NCBI GenBank assembly: GCA_023443925.1
Contig: JAEZSL010000397.1
Coordinates: 1 to 34,217, forward strand
Origin: Bacillota bacterium
GTDB lineage: Bacteria > Bacillota_A > Clostridia > Lachnospirales > Lachnospiraceae
Length of the DNA stretch: 34,217 nt
Reading direction: 5' to 3'
Part shown: positions 6,219-15,443 of the stretch, piece after piece
How positions within the stretch are numbered: the first letter of the stretch is position 1
Layout: each line of letters starts with the position of its first letter
The notes under the pieces: generated by a model
Seen by the model: the letters and a program-made list of their open reading frames with translations, nothing else
The model's database searches: none
Told to the model about the DNA's origin: nothing
Position numbers and translations under genes: made by a program

Positions 6219-7787
6219 TTAATGAACCGTATACCCGGCGTCTGTATATGCCTTAAGTACACTGTTATAGGAAGCTTTCGGAGTATTTAGACTACTGAAT
6301 AATAAAGGTTTCGTAGAAGACCTCCAGGATACACTGTCATATAATCCCCACCAGGTTATACCGGTAATATTGCCTCCTGCCTTTTTCACTGAAAATATAG
6401 CGGAAAACAAATCATAAACATAACTTGCCTGTACGGAATCTGAAGAATTTCCAACATCAAGCTCAGTAATCTGAACCTCTAAGCCGGTATTAGCAAATTT
6501 CTGCAAAGCAGCTTTATACGACGCAATGGAAGGATAGGAGGTAGTCAGGTGGGACTGCATACCGATACCGGTGCAAAGCTTCGTCCCGGAATTAATAAAA
6601 TTAACCAATGCTATCATGTTATCTGTTACTTCATATTCATTATAATCATTGTAAAATAGGGCTACGGAATCCGTTAAACCAAAGTAACTAAGAGTATCAT
6701 GGGCATATTGGAAGGCATTTTTTACATAGGAGGGAGTTGTTCCCAGGTTTGAACCGTAGATAGAAGACCATCCGGAAGGACCTGCATGGAGATATTCATT
6801 CACTACATCCCAGGCATATACTACACTGCCATAATTCCCATTATATACATGATTCATAAAGCTCTTTATATACAGTTCCATTCTTGCATTCATCACTGCC
6901 TGACTAACATAGGCGCCACTTGAACTGTAACCGGTTCTAAAAAACCAGTCCGGAGTCTGACCATGCCAAACTAATGTATGGGCACGAAGTTTTAATCCGT
7001 TATTATAGCAAATCTGCAGAACGGAATCCACCGTGCCAAAATTTAGCGACGGCACAGTACTTTCGGTGTAACCGGAAGGGATATAGTATCCACTATTCTG
7101 AGCCTGGCTAACAGAAATTAACTTAGCCGAAGAACCCAGTATAGAATCCGGTTTCATCTCATTTTCCATAGTAATGCTGTTATATTGGGTCTTCATTGCA
7201 TTCAGGGTCTGGGTATCCCTTAATTGGTTTGAATTCACGGCAACACCGGAATGGGATAACTCCACTCCATACGTGCTTAATAAGGTACCAGTAACCGGCG
7301 TACTGTCAGTCATGGTAAAGGTGACTCTGTTTACCACAGCTGAATAGCTGTTCGTGTCCTGTGCCATTATACCAATGCTGTTAACCATAGCAGTGGTGTT
7401 CGGCGCAAAACTAACATCAGAGGTACCGGCTTTAAAATTGTAATTAACCGCAGCCTGACTGCCGGCCGTATCATAGAGTTTAAAGGCAGTCTGTCCGTTA
7501 GGACTTGATGCGTTAAAGGTTACGCTTGTACATTTAGACATGTCCAGGGTCTCCGGCAGATTAAATTTAATCTCTCTGTACTGCCCGTTATAGTTAATAG
7601 TATCCGATCCATTGCTGATCGAATAAGTTGCTCCCCAAGCCGATTGATAAGTCATTGTGTTAAAATTATAGGTTTTTGTGGTTGCTGCATGAGCCATAGA
7701 TGAAGGAATTGCTGCTGTAAGAACCATAAGAAGTGATAAGGTAAAGCCTAGAAATTTTTTTCGTTTGTCATTCCATGTTTGTAACAT
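6219..7787 (-). CDS. secreted GH10 endo-1,4-beta-xylanase with N-terminal CBM
   Basis: This is an extracellular endo-xylanase. Residues 1-34 are a signal peptide ending AHA. Residues about 38-160 form a beta-sandwich resembling CBM22-type modules (KTYNFNTMTYQSAW..., VVNRVTFTMT). Residues 168-517 are the GH10 TIM barrel. Family landmarks are MENEMKP (208-213), RAHTLVWHGQTPDWF (268-282), acid/base E331 in WDVVNEYL, GMQSHL (409-414), nucleophile E442 in ITELDV and GITWWG near 476-481. The barrel looks intact. AAGGAGG precedes the ATG by 5 bases. A sigma-A promoter with a palindrome just downstream lies about 250 bases upstream. In the +1 frame an open lysine-rich tail of about 28 codons overlaps and follows the stop, with no evidence that it is used. 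Confidence 0.97.
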   Translation of the reverse strand: MLQTWNDKRKKFLGFTLSLLMVLTAAIPSSMAHAATTKTYNFNTMTYQSAWGATYSISNGSDTINYNGQYREIKFNLPETLDMSKCTSVTFNASSPNGQTAFKLYDTAGSQAAVNYNFKAGTSDVSFAPNTTAMVNSIGIMAQDTNSYSAVVNRVTFTMTDSTPVTGTLLSTYGVELSHSGVAVNSNQLRDTQTLNAMKTQYNSITMENEMKPDSILGSSAKLISVSQAQNSGYYIPSGYTESTVPSLNFGTVDSVLQICYNNGLKLRAHTLVWHGQTPDWFFRTGYSSSGAYVSQAVMNARMELYIKSFMNHVYNGNYGSVVYAWDVVNEYLHAGPSGWSSIYGSNLGTTPSYVKNAFQYAHDTLSYFGLTDSVALFYNDYNEYEVTDNMIALVNFINSGTKLCTGIGMQSHLTTSYPSIASYKAALQKFANTGLEVQITELDVGNSSDSVQASYVYDLFSAIFSVKKAGGNITGITWWGLYDSVSWRSSTKPLLFSSLNTPKASYNSVLKAYTDAGYTVH

Positions 7788-8017
7788 ATTAACCTCCTTA
7801 ATAATTTATTAAACAAGCAGACCCCGCATATCTGCCATGTTTCTAATTAATAATTGGAACCGCTCCCTAACTTCATTCCTATTCCTTCGAGCAATTCAGG
7901 TGGTCTTATATATTATCTGGATAACGTTCTATTAAATTGGTTTATTAAACAATAGCAATAAAAGAATGTTCAATTTATTATTAATCTTTTCAGTTCATAA
8001 ACCTGTTTTGTTTTGTA

Positions 8018-8070
8018 TAAACGTTTAGTGATATTACTTTCATTATATGAATTGTAAGCCATTTAGACAA
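8018..8070 (-). promoter_or_regulatory. xylanase gene promoter with palindromic operator
   Basis: Read on the minus strand, TTGTCT (8070-8065), a 17-base spacer and a perfect TATAAT (8047-8042) make a sigma-A promoter. Fourteen bases further is the perfect palindrome TAAACGTTTA (8027-8018), placed near +8 to +17. This is the usual position for a LacI/CcpA-type roadblock. The core AACGTT resembles the centre of LacI-family sites, but flanks match the CcpA cre consensus poorly. The rest of 7788-8311 shows only this promoter, a leader of about 250 bases and the terminator of the upstream operon. Confidence 0.55.
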
Positions 8071-8258
8071 TGCAGAATAATTTTAAATAATTGACATATT
8101 ATATCATTTATTTCTTCTAACATAACAAGTTTAATCGGTAACCTATCTATTTCTAAATTGTAATAAAGTATAATTATGGTAAGCCCCTGCATAGGTGTTC
8201 AGGCAAAATCAATCCTAAAAATCTGAGATACAAATAGCAGTAAAACAGTTAAATTGAC

Positions 8259-8297
8259 CTATCCTTTGATTATTCCCTTATAAAAATCAAAGGATAG
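8259..8297 (-). terminator. intrinsic terminator after the sugar transporter operon
   Basis: A perfect 13-bp stem, CTATCCTTTGATT (8259-8271) and AATCAAAGGATAG (8285-8297), lies 15 bases after the stop of the second permease. It separates the transporter operon from the xylanase gene, which has its own promoter. Confidence 0.8.
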
Positions 8298-8311
8298 TTG
8301 TATTATAGCAG

Positions 8312-9160
8312 TCATCCTTTTACAGCCCCGCTTGTTAATCCGCTGATCAGGTACTTTTGCATAAATATGAATATCAATACTACCGGTATTATAGTTACTA
8401 CTGCAAAGGCCGTTAAATAACTCCATTTCGTTCCGTACTGCCCCATAAAATTGAAAATGCCGGAGGTAATCGGTCTTCTGATCTGGTCCTGTATAAAAGT
8501 CATACCATAGGCTAAATCACCCCAGGCATATAGAAAGGAAAATACGGCACATACGATTATACCCGGATATGCTATAGGTACAAGAATCCGAAGGAAAGCA
8601 GTAAACCTGTTACAACCATCTATGTAAGAAGCTTCTTCGATATCCCCAGGTATGGATGCAAAGTAGCTTTTTAATATCAGTACGGAAAAAGGGATTCCTA
8701 TGGTTGCATCTGCCAGTATTGCAGATAACGGATTATTTATTAAATCCATATTTCGGAACATGATAAACATCGGTGTTAGAATTACAGAAACCGGCAGCAT
8801 CTGGGTAATTAAAAATCCTAAAATACATAACTCCTTACCCTTAAACCGGTATCTGGCCAAACCATAGGAGGCCGGTACGGAAAGTATAACCGCAATTATC
8901 ATACAGCTTAGGGATATAAACATACTGTTGCCAAAGGAGCGGAACATATTAAAATCTCCGCTTTTTAGCTGGGAGGCATAGGATATAAGATTTAATTTCT
9001 TTGGAAAAAGTGTCGGAGGAATCTGAAAAATCTCCTGTTCTGTCTTTAAGGAGGTTACTACAATCCAGTAAACCGGAAATAGTAAAATCACTAACAGTAA
9101 TATGGAAATCCCACAGAAGAATATATTTTTTCTGCCATAGATTTTATTGGTATCATCCAT
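8312..9160 (-). CDS. CUT1 sugar ABC transporter permease (MalG-like)
   Basis: This 282-residue inner-membrane subunit has six helices and an N-terminal segment typical of MalG/AraQ-type permeases (VYWIVVTSLKTEQEIFQIPP). The ATPase-docking EAA loop is visible around residues 175-200 (EEASYIDGCNRFTAFLRILVP). Its ATG overlaps the stop of the upstream permease by one base, with AAGGAGG ahead of it, so translation is coupled. No ATPase gene is nearby; CUT1 systems of this kind generally use a shared MsmK-type ATPase, which I assume here. Xylo- or arabinoxylo-oligosaccharide import is inferred from the neighbours. Confidence 0.95.
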   Translation of the reverse strand: MDDTNKIYGRKNIFFCGISILLLVILLFPVYWIVVTSLKTEQEIFQIPPTLFPKKLNLISYASQLKSGDFNMFRSFGNSMFISLSCMIIAVILSVPASYGLARYRFKGKELCILGFLITQMLPVSVILTPMFIMFRNMDLINNPLSAILADATIGIPFSVLILKSYFASIPGDIEEASYIDGCNRFTAFLRILVPIAYPGIIVCAVFSFLYAWGDLAYGMTFIQDQIRRPITSGIFNFMGQYGTKWSYLTAFAVVTIIPVVLIFIFMQKYLISGLTSGAVKG

Positions 9161-10059
9161 TAGATTTCCTCCTTCCGATCGGTTACTTTCAAATACAGCA
9201 AACTTACGAGAAACAACATTACAAACAATATATTGGCCACTGAGGCTCCCTGACTGTATTTAAATAAACCAAAGGACAATTTGTAGGAATAGGTAGACAG
9301 TAAATGTGTTGAATTAACTGGCCCGCCATTGGTCATGACATATACTAAATCAAATACTTTAAAGGTATAGATAAAGCCCAGAATCAGTACGGATTCAATG
9401 GTAGGTTTTAATAATGGCAGTGTAATACAAAATAATGTCTGCCTTTTATTAGCCCCGTCAATAGACGCACTTTCCTTTAGTTCTGCCGGTATTAAAGTCA
9501 GACCGGAGGACAGCAGAATCATATTAAAGGGTATTCCTATCCATATATTAGTAAAGATAAGGGAGGCCATGGCAGTCTTAGGTGAAATAAGCCAGTCAAC
9601 CGGTCTGCTGATGATATGTAATAGCTGTAATAGCTGATTTATGATTCCTACGTTGGAACTGAACATAAATTTAAACATAAGTGCGGTTACGGTTATTGGT
9701 ATCATCCAGGGAATCATTAATAATCCCCTGACCGGTTTGGAAAAGCTGAACTTTTTCTCAAAAAATAAAGCCAGGGCAAACCCAAACAAAAACTGAAAAA
9801 TCAACGAAAGTATTGTAAAAAGAAAGGTATTGTATACAGAAGTTCTCAGCACCGTATCCTGTAACAATATTTTATAATTATCCAGTCCGATAAAGGGCTT
9901 TACTGCCTTATTTATCGTCATGACCGTAACATCCTGAAGACTTAAAACAAGGTTACTTATGATAGGGTAACCAACAAAGAATATCATATAGAGCATGGCT
10001 GGCAATATATATAAAATTCCGGCATTATCATATCGAAAAAACTTTTTTATTCGTCTCAT
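9160..10059 (-). CDS. CUT1 sugar ABC transporter permease (MalF-like)
   Basis: This is the partner permease of the transporter, 299 residues from ATG 10059. That start is chosen because CGGGAGG lies 6 bases before it; an in-frame ATG at 10110 lies upstream of this site and has none of its own. About six helices are visible, with ILYILPAMLYMIFFVGYPI at the N-terminus and the EAA loop near residues 195-220 (ELKESASIDGANKRQTLFCITLPLLKP). With the adjacent MalG-like subunit it forms the membrane channel for the lipoprotein encoded upstream. Confidence 0.95.
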   Translation of the reverse strand: MRRIKKFFRYDNAGILYILPAMLYMIFFVGYPIISNLVLSLQDVTVMTINKAVKPFIGLDNYKILLQDTVLRTSVYNTFLFTILSLIFQFLFGFALALFFEKKFSFSKPVRGLLMIPWMIPITVTALMFKFMFSSNVGIINQLLQLLHIISRPVDWLISPKTAMASLIFTNIWIGIPFNMILLSSGLTLIPAELKESASIDGANKRQTLFCITLPLLKPTIESVLILGFIYTFKVFDLVYVMTNGGPVNSTHLLSTYSYKLSFGLFKYSQGASVANILFVMLFLVSLLYLKVTDRKEEI

Positions 10060-10100
10060 GTAAACCTCCCGGGTAATTAACTTATGCTCCGCTAACAGAC

Positions 10101-10128
10101 GGGAGTACACGAAAAATCGTGCACTCCC
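10101..10128. other. intercistronic stem-loop between binding protein and permeases
   Basis: GGGAGTACACGA and TCGTGCACTCCC pair with one mismatch around an AAAA loop. On the minus strand, the operon direction, no T run follows, so most transcripts should read through. Such hairpins often protect the binding-protein message and give it a higher level than the permeases. On the plus strand six T residues follow two bases after the stem, so it could stop antisense transcripts. Confidence 0.6.
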
Positions 10129-10215
10129 ACTTTTTTACCAATTGCAGACCCATGCTTTCCTGCGGTATTGCCACAAATAAACAGATTGCAAGAATCTATA
10201 CAAAAGTTTTTATTA

Positions 10216-11481
10216 CTATTTTATAATTCCGTCAATTGTAGTTTGTGCCTTTGCCGCAGCCTCCGCCGGCGTACTGGTTTCGGTAATTACCTCATTAAAG
10301 GCCAGGGAAATTGCATCCGATACCTCCGGCCAGCTTGCATGTGGTCCTCTTGCCTTTGCATACTGCATTTCTTTAATAAAATGCTGCATAACGGCATCAC
10401 CTGCATACTGGGTCAACGCCACATCTTTTCTGGAGGCTATATATCCAAAGCCGTCTATGTAACTTTTTACTTCCTCTTTTCCGGTGACATATTTAATAAA
10501 CGCTAAGGAAGCCTCTGCATTTTCATTTTTAATAATAGCAAAATTCTCACCGCCAAGACCTGAAACATCTTCCTTATCTTTTGGTATCATGGCTACATTC
10601 CAATGAAGGTCCGGAGCCTGACTCCGCATAGTAGGTACCTGCCAGGTACCATTTATCATCATGGCGAGATTCCCGGAGATGAACTGATTCATGGTATCAC
10701 CCTGGGTCCAGTTTATGGCTTCTTTAATCATCGAACCGTTTTTTACCAAATCACCGATAAAGGACAATGCTTTTATTCCGGCTTCGTTGTTAATTTCATA
10801 GGAGGTTGTTCCGGCTGACCACATCCAGGGAAGAAAATTAAACGTACCTTCTTCATTCTGTAAAGCACTAAAGGCAAAACCGCTTACCTTATCCGTGGTA
10901 GTTTTTTTAGCTGCCGCCGCTAATTCCTCCCAGGTGGCAGGGACCTCACATCCGGCAGCCTTTAACATATCTTCGTTATAAAACAAGGCAAGACAATTAC
11001 TTCCAAAAGGAACACCATACAATTTTCCGTCTACGGTACAGGAACTGATCGGACCGTCATAGTATTGGCTTACATCTATTTTACCGGTTATATCTTCAAA
11101 TATTCCCATGGCCGCATATGCCGCATGATCAGGATTATCAATAATTACGATATCCGGTAATTCTGCGGCGGTCGCACCGATGGACAACTGCTTCTTAAAA
11201 TCTGCAAAGGGTACGTATTTTGCCTCCACTGTAACCTTTTCCTGTGTACCATTATATTTTTTTAGAATTCCATCCAATAACTGCTGATGGGATTCATTTT
11301 CCCAATAATACCATATGATAATATTCTTTTTTTCTCCGGCACTTGTTCCGCTGGCTTTGTTATCGGTACCGTTTTCCGAGGCGATATTAGCCGTATCCTT
11401 CGTATCCTTTATTCCCTTACAACCAGCAAGTAAACTCGCTGCCAATACTAATAAAAGCAGAAACGATAATAACTTTTTCAT
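10216..11481 (-). CDS. sugar ABC transporter substrate-binding lipoprotein
   Basis: This is an extracellular family-1 solute-binding protein of 421 residues. A lipoprotein signal ends in LLAGC with C21 as the lipidated residue, then a Lys/Asp/Ser-rich linker to about residue 50. The mature part has the usual features (IIIWYYWENESHQQLLDGILKKY, YNEDMLKAAGCEVPATWEEL, GTWQVPTM, then a C-terminal helical region). GAGGAGG precedes the ATG by 6 bases. It is the first gene of the transporter operon. A TATAAT-like -10 (near 11574-11579) with a poor -35 lies about 90 bases upstream, which fits activation by the adjacent YesN-type regulator. Oligosaccharide specificity is inferred from the enzymes around it. 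Confidence 0.95.
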   Translation of the reverse strand: MKKLLSFLLLLVLAASLLAGCKGIKDTKDTANIASENGTDNKASGTSAGEKKNIIIWYYWENESHQQLLDGILKKYNGTQEKVTVEAKYVPFADFKKQLSIGATAAELPDIVIIDNPDHAAYAAMGIFEDITGKIDVSQYYDGPISSCTVDGKLYGVPFGSNCLALFYNEDMLKAAGCEVPATWEELAAAAKKTTTDKVSGFAFSALQNEEGTFNFLPWMWSAGTTSYEINNEAGIKALSFIGDLVKNGSMIKEAINWTQGDTMNQFISGNLAMMINGTWQVPTMRSQAPDLHWNVAMIPKDKEDVSGLGGENFAIIKNENAEASLAFIKYVTGKEEVKSYIDGFGYIASRKDVALTQYAGDAVMQHFIKEMQYAKARGPHASWPEVSDAISLAFNEVITETSTPAEAAAKAQTTIDGIIK

Positions 11482-11510
11482 AAATTCCTCCTCAATATGT
11501 TTTTAAACCA

Positions 11511-11548
11511 GCTGTAATAAGTGATACTGAAAGTTAGTATATTACAGC
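11511..11548 (-). promoter_or_regulatory. inverted repeat in the leader of the binding-protein gene
   Basis: GCTGTAAT (11511-11518) and ATTACAGC (11541-11548) flank a second inner repeat (ATACT/AGTAT), giving a long imperfect hairpin in the 5' untranslated region 30 bases before the start. It could be a regulator site or a leader structure. No T tract follows. Confidence 0.35.
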
Positions 11549-11692
11549 CGCTCTTGTTAAATTGTAAGGTAATTATATAATACGGATATCTGTACAGAAA
11601 CAGAAAAAACCTGTAAAAGGATGAATTTTCTAATATATAAATGATGATTCGAGTGTAAAAAGTATCTCAACCTGTATTTTGGAACAGCCTTG

Positions 11693-13231
11693 CTATTTGT
11701 ACATTTTTCTATATTCCGTAGGAAGAAAACCGGTTGCCTCCTTAAAGACCTGACTGAAATATTTGGGGTCTCCATAACCGGATTTATCTGCTACCTCATA
11801 TAATTTTAAATGAGTACCAATTAACAATTCTTTTGCTTTTTTTATGCGGAAGTTTTTTATGTAGGAACTAAAGTTAATGCCCATTTCCTTATGAAACTGT
11901 GTACCGAGATACTCAGGTGTAATATTTAATTTTGCCGCGATTTCATCCAGGGTAATCCCCTGGTTATAGAATTCATGCACCAGGCTTTTCGCCCTCTGGA
12001 TGGTGAAACTGTTCATATCGTTAACGCAATCTTTTTCTGTGAATTGGCTTATAAAATGTTTCAGGGTTTCCTCAAGTTCATTTAATGTAATTGCCGCCAT
12101 AAGCCTTTTAAGATATTCCTGCTGTTTAAAATTCTCATATTTCCCATAATCAATTTCTTTTGCTACATTAATCATGGACCATAGGAAACGTACAAAACAT
12201 TCTTTGATTTCTTTAGGCGAATATAAATTCCCTTTTCTGAAATGATTGCAGAACTCCCGGAGGGAATTTTCTAATTTTTTGCTATCCAATGTACACAGTG
12301 CTGTACGCATCCGGTTCTCAATCTCAATGGGATAGGATAAAGGAAGGGTCTGAATCTTATTTACTTTTGGATAAGTCACCATAATATCATCACCTAAAAC
12401 AATATTCCAATCCATATTTTTTTGCAGGATCTGATAATTATTCCGCAATTCGTTAATACCCTTAAAATTAATCCAGCCAAAACAGGCTCGAATGGTTTTA
12501 TCTCTTTTTATATGAAGTAATACTCTATTCTGAAACCATCTTTCCAATTCCTGTTCTTCTGTGCAGGAATAGATGATACACACAACTGCATTGTTTGGCA
12601 CCACTTTCAGAAGACTATACTTAAGCGCCTTTTCTTGTAAAATAGTTTGGAATTCTCTTATCATTTTTCTATGGTTTTCTTCATAATGATTGCCAAGATA
12701 AGCCATGATTAAAATGAAGCTGCTCGTTTCATCCAGATCAAAACTCTCATTTAGATACCGGATAGTCTTACTATCGGCAGTTATTCCTCCAAGTAACAGA
12801 CTGTAAAAAACCGTGTTTTGCGTTCTGATTTCATCCAGGTTCCTTGTGTACCTGACTTCCTGTGCCAGCTGTATTTCTATATTTTTAAGTGCCTGCGTCA
12901 ACTCATTTACTGCTATTGGCTTTAACAGATACTCATTCACTCCTAATTTAATTGCCTGTTTCGCATAGGCAAAGTCAGAATATGCACTAAGGACAATTGC
13001 TTTCACCGGAATGTTTCTTTCCTTTAATTGATGAAGCATCTCAAGTCCATCCATTTCGGCCATTTTGATGTCTGTTATTACTAAATCCGGTCTTGTCCGC
13101 TCAATAAGTTCCAACCCCCTCACCCCATTCTCTGCTGCACCGGCTATGATGTGTTCCTTGTTATTTTTCTTAATTAAATTCGCGATTCCCTCACGTATCC
13201 TTATCTCATCTTCAACAATTACCACCCTCAC
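11693..13231 (-). CDS. YesN-type response regulator, AraC family
   Basis: This is a two-component response regulator of 512 residues. The receiver domain (1-120) has D8, phospho-acceptor D54 in VITDIK, S86-type switch residue in VLSAYSDF and K105 in LLKPI. A central linker with predicted helices follows. The C-terminal 100 residues are an AraC-type double helix-turn-helix (ITLDEIAAKLNITPEYLGTQFHKEMG and LYEVADKSGYGDPKYFSQVFKEATGFLP). The GTG at 13231 fits best: GGGGG lies about 8 bases before it and the protein then opens at VRVVIVEDE. An in-frame ATG at 13252 has no clear site. It overlaps the sensor gene by 20 bases. It probably activates the xylan transporter and enzyme genes when the sensor detects oligosaccharide. 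Confidence 0.95.
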   Translation of the reverse strand: MRVVIVEDEIRIREGIANLIKKNNKEHIIAGAAENGVRGLELIERTRPDLVITDIKMAEMDGLEMLHQLKERNIPVKAIVLSAYSDFAYAKQAIKLGVNEYLLKPIAVNELTQALKNIEIQLAQEVRYTRNLDEIRTQNTVFYSLLLGGITADSKTIRYLNESFDLDETSSFILIMAYLGNHYEENHRKMIREFQTILQEKALKYSLLKVVPNNAVVCIIYSCTEEQELERWFQNRVLLHIKRDKTIRACFGWINFKGINELRNNYQILQKNMDWNIVLGDDIMVTYPKVNKIQTLPLSYPIEIENRMRTALCTLDSKKLENSLREFCNHFRKGNLYSPKEIKECFVRFLWSMINVAKEIDYGKYENFKQQEYLKRLMAAITLNELEETLKHFISQFTEKDCVNDMNSFTIQRAKSLVHEFYNQGITLDEIAAKLNITPEYLGTQFHKEMGINFSSYIKNFRIKKAKELLIGTHLKLYEVADKSGYGDPKYFSQVFKEATGFLPTEYRKMYK

Positions 13232-15056
13232 TGTAATTACCCCCGATTCCATTACTTTTTGGAATGTTAATAAAAATACTTGTACCCTCTCCTGATTTGC
13301 TTATGAATTCTACTTTTCCAGCCGTCCCATAATACATTCTTATTCTGCCGATTGCATTGCTGATACCAATATGGCTGTTAACCTCCTCACTGCCACCGGT
13401 ATTCCCATTAATCTGTTCCACCACCTTTTCTGACATACCCTTCCCATTATCCGCTATCCTGATACGGATAGTATCCTGCTCCTCACTTATCATAATTTCC
13501 AGTATATGATTTTCTTTTCTTCCATCAAAACCATGCAAAATAGCATTTTCCACAAAGGGCTGTAGTAACAGCTTATGTATAAAAAATTCCTGCACATGGG
13601 GCTCTACATGTAATAGGAACTGAAAGGAATTCTTAAACCTGGTCTGCTGTAAAAATACATATTGTTTCAGCCACTCAACTTCCTTTCTTAGTTCAACAAT
13701 ACCATTACTCTTATCAACTCCATACCGTAATACCTTTGCCAGAGAGTTGATTGCATTACTGATTTCATATTGCTCTTTATCTATAGCCAGCCAGTTAATG
13801 GTATCCAGGGTATTATATATAAAATGAGGATTTATCTGCGCTTCCAGGGCAGTAATTTCCGCTTCCCGCTGCCGTTTGATGGCTGCCTTTTCTTTTTCCA
13901 TTGACTCTCCTAATTCGGTAATCATATGGTTAAATTGGTCTGCTATGATTTCTATCTCCACAGGCATACGGGTTCCGGCCTTAACCTGAGTTGTTAATTT
14001 TCCTCTCTCAACCGCCTTCATTGCTTTTACAATCTGCCCTATGGAACTTGTCAAATGATTTGTTACAAGAATAATTATTATAATTAACAGGAATACCGAA
14101 AGAACAATTACCATAATGATAAGCTTTTGCTGATTGGTCATCTGTCCGATTATATTGCTTTGGTCGGAAATATTGATAATATTCCATTTCCTGGCTTCAT
14201 CATAAATACGGTATACTTTCATAAACCTCCCGGTCAGAAAACCATTTGTTTTTACAAACTTCTTATACTCCAGGTCCTGTTGGTCCTCCACGGTGGTATC
14301 AATAATTTTAGTCCCCACTCTTTGGTTATCCTCAAAGGATACTAAATATCCGTTATTGTCCGTTATTAAGGTTAAATTATTGAGTTCTTCTTTACTATTT
14401 ATCCCCTGGTTCCTGTTACAGAGTTCGTTTACTAATTGTTCATCTATACTTAAAATAATAATGCGATTTTTCTTATTTATCTTCTTATAATCTACAATGC
14501 GGTGAGCCATATGAAATAAATAATAAGATTGGGAGTTAAATTCTGCCGCATATTTTGTAGACAGGAATTCCGTATGATTCATGGCACTGACCGTATCATA
14601 CAGTTCTTTCGAGGTGATTTTGTAATTCTCCATCCACTTTATATTCGTGGTGGAAGTAGCCAGTTTATCATAAAACACAATATCACCCCGATCCGTAATA
14701 ACCGTAATGCACTGTATATAGGGTTTTACATTGGCTATCCCCCTAAGGGTTCTTCTTAACTGATTCCGGCTTACAGCAACATCCTCCCTTTTTACAATCT
14801 TATCCACCAGCTCTACGATATAATCATCGGTATACATCTGATATAATAAGTCTTCATAAGAAGACAGCACTACATCATAGTAGTTTTTTGTCTGGGACAG
14901 ATTGGTCACATTCAGTTCATCTACATTATTCTGAACGATTGTTGTTATATTGTAGTAGGAAAAAAAATTAATTGCCACAATAGGAATAATTGATATCATG
15001 CAAAATGAGACAATTAACTGATACTTAAAGCTTCTTTTTCTTCTGTTATTCCTCAT
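13212..15056 (-). CDS. YesM-type sensor histidine kinase
   Basis: This is a membrane sensor kinase of 614 residues. It has a helix at about 12-34, a large extracellular sensing region (35-308, Cache-like), a second helix (310-333), a HAMP linker (334-386), and then the His-kinase module of the YesM/LytS class with H411 in EAQINPHFIYNTLDTINW. The ATPase domain carries PFVENAILHGF (N box) and DNGKGM (G1). This class pairs with YesN regulators; the next gene is one and overlaps it. The external ligand may be a sugar or a binding-protein complex. AAGGAAGG lies very close to the ATG. The upstream region carries a 14-bp minisatellite and a direct repeat of AATCTAGTTA (about 15123 and 15140). Confidence 0.95.
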   Translation of the reverse strand: MRNNRRKRSFKYQLIVSFCMISIIPIVAINFFSYYNITTIVQNNVDELNVTNLSQTKNYYDVVLSSYEDLLYQMYTDDYIVELVDKIVKREDVAVSRNQLRRTLRGIANVKPYIQCITVITDRGDIVFYDKLATSTTNIKWMENYKITSKELYDTVSAMNHTEFLSTKYAAEFNSQSYYLFHMAHRIVDYKKINKKNRIIILSIDEQLVNELCNRNQGINSKEELNNLTLITDNNGYLVSFEDNQRVGTKIIDTTVEDQQDLEYKKFVKTNGFLTGRFMKVYRIYDEARKWNIINISDQSNIIGQMTNQQKLIIMVIVLSVFLLIIIIILVTNHLTSSIGQIVKAMKAVERGKLTTQVKAGTRMPVEIEIIADQFNHMITELGESMEKEKAAIKRQREAEITALEAQINPHFIYNTLDTINWLAIDKEQYEISNAINSLAKVLRYGVDKSNGIVELRKEVEWLKQYVFLQQTRFKNSFQFLLHVEPHVQEFFIHKLLLQPFVENAILHGFDGRKENHILEIMISEEQDTIRIRIADNGKGMSEKVVEQINGNTGGSEEVNSHIGISNAIGRIRMYYGTAGKVEFISKSGEGTSIFINIPKSNGIGGNYSEGGNC

Positions 15057-15192
15057 CCTTCCTTTTTGCCTTATGTTCCCGTAAGACTTCCCCCTATCCA
15101 GGATTTTTATCTTTTCATGTTTAATCTAGTTAGGTACTAATCTAGTTATGTATAGCTCCTTAAATGTGGCCACTGTGCACTTTTTCTTAGTC

Positions 15193-15290
15193 TTTGCTAT
15201 TGTGTTTTTGCTTTTGTGTCTTTGCTTTTGTGTCTTTGCTTTTATGTCTTTGCTTTTATGTCTTTACTTTTATGTCTTTACTTTTATAAA
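15193..15290. repeat. 14-bp tandem repeat, 7 copies
   Basis: Seven contiguous 14-base units, consensus TTTGCTTTTRTGTC, run from 15193 to 15290. Base changes accumulate gradually along the array (GTGTC, then ATGTC, then TTTAC units). The array lies 137 bases upstream of the sensor kinase start. On the minus strand it is purine-rich (GACATAAAAGCAAA). It is too short-period for CRISPR. Confidence 0.95.
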
Positions 15291-15375
15291 TATCCTTTAC
15301 TACCATCATAAAATAAATGGTTATATTTGTCTATTATTATAAATTTTTTACATCTGTTAGTATAACAAAAGCAGA

Positions 15376-15400
15376 GCCTTTCAGATTGATTCCGAAAGGC
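15376..15400 (-). terminator. terminator after the clan-A glycosidase gene
   Basis: GCCTTTC (15400-15394 on the minus strand) pairs with GAAAGGC (15382-15376) around an 11-base loop; on the minus strand TCTGCTTTTGTT follows. It lies about 45 bases after the stop at 15444 and separates this gene from the two-component operon. Confidence 0.65.
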
Positions 15401-15443
15401 CCTGGGCTTTAAGTACAGCCTATTATGCTAAGGCTGCCGGTAG

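Noticed and set aside
10101..10136. Terminator for the binding-protein gene
   Set aside because: The T run is on the plus-strand side only; in the operon direction none follows, so an intercistronic stem-loop is the better reading.
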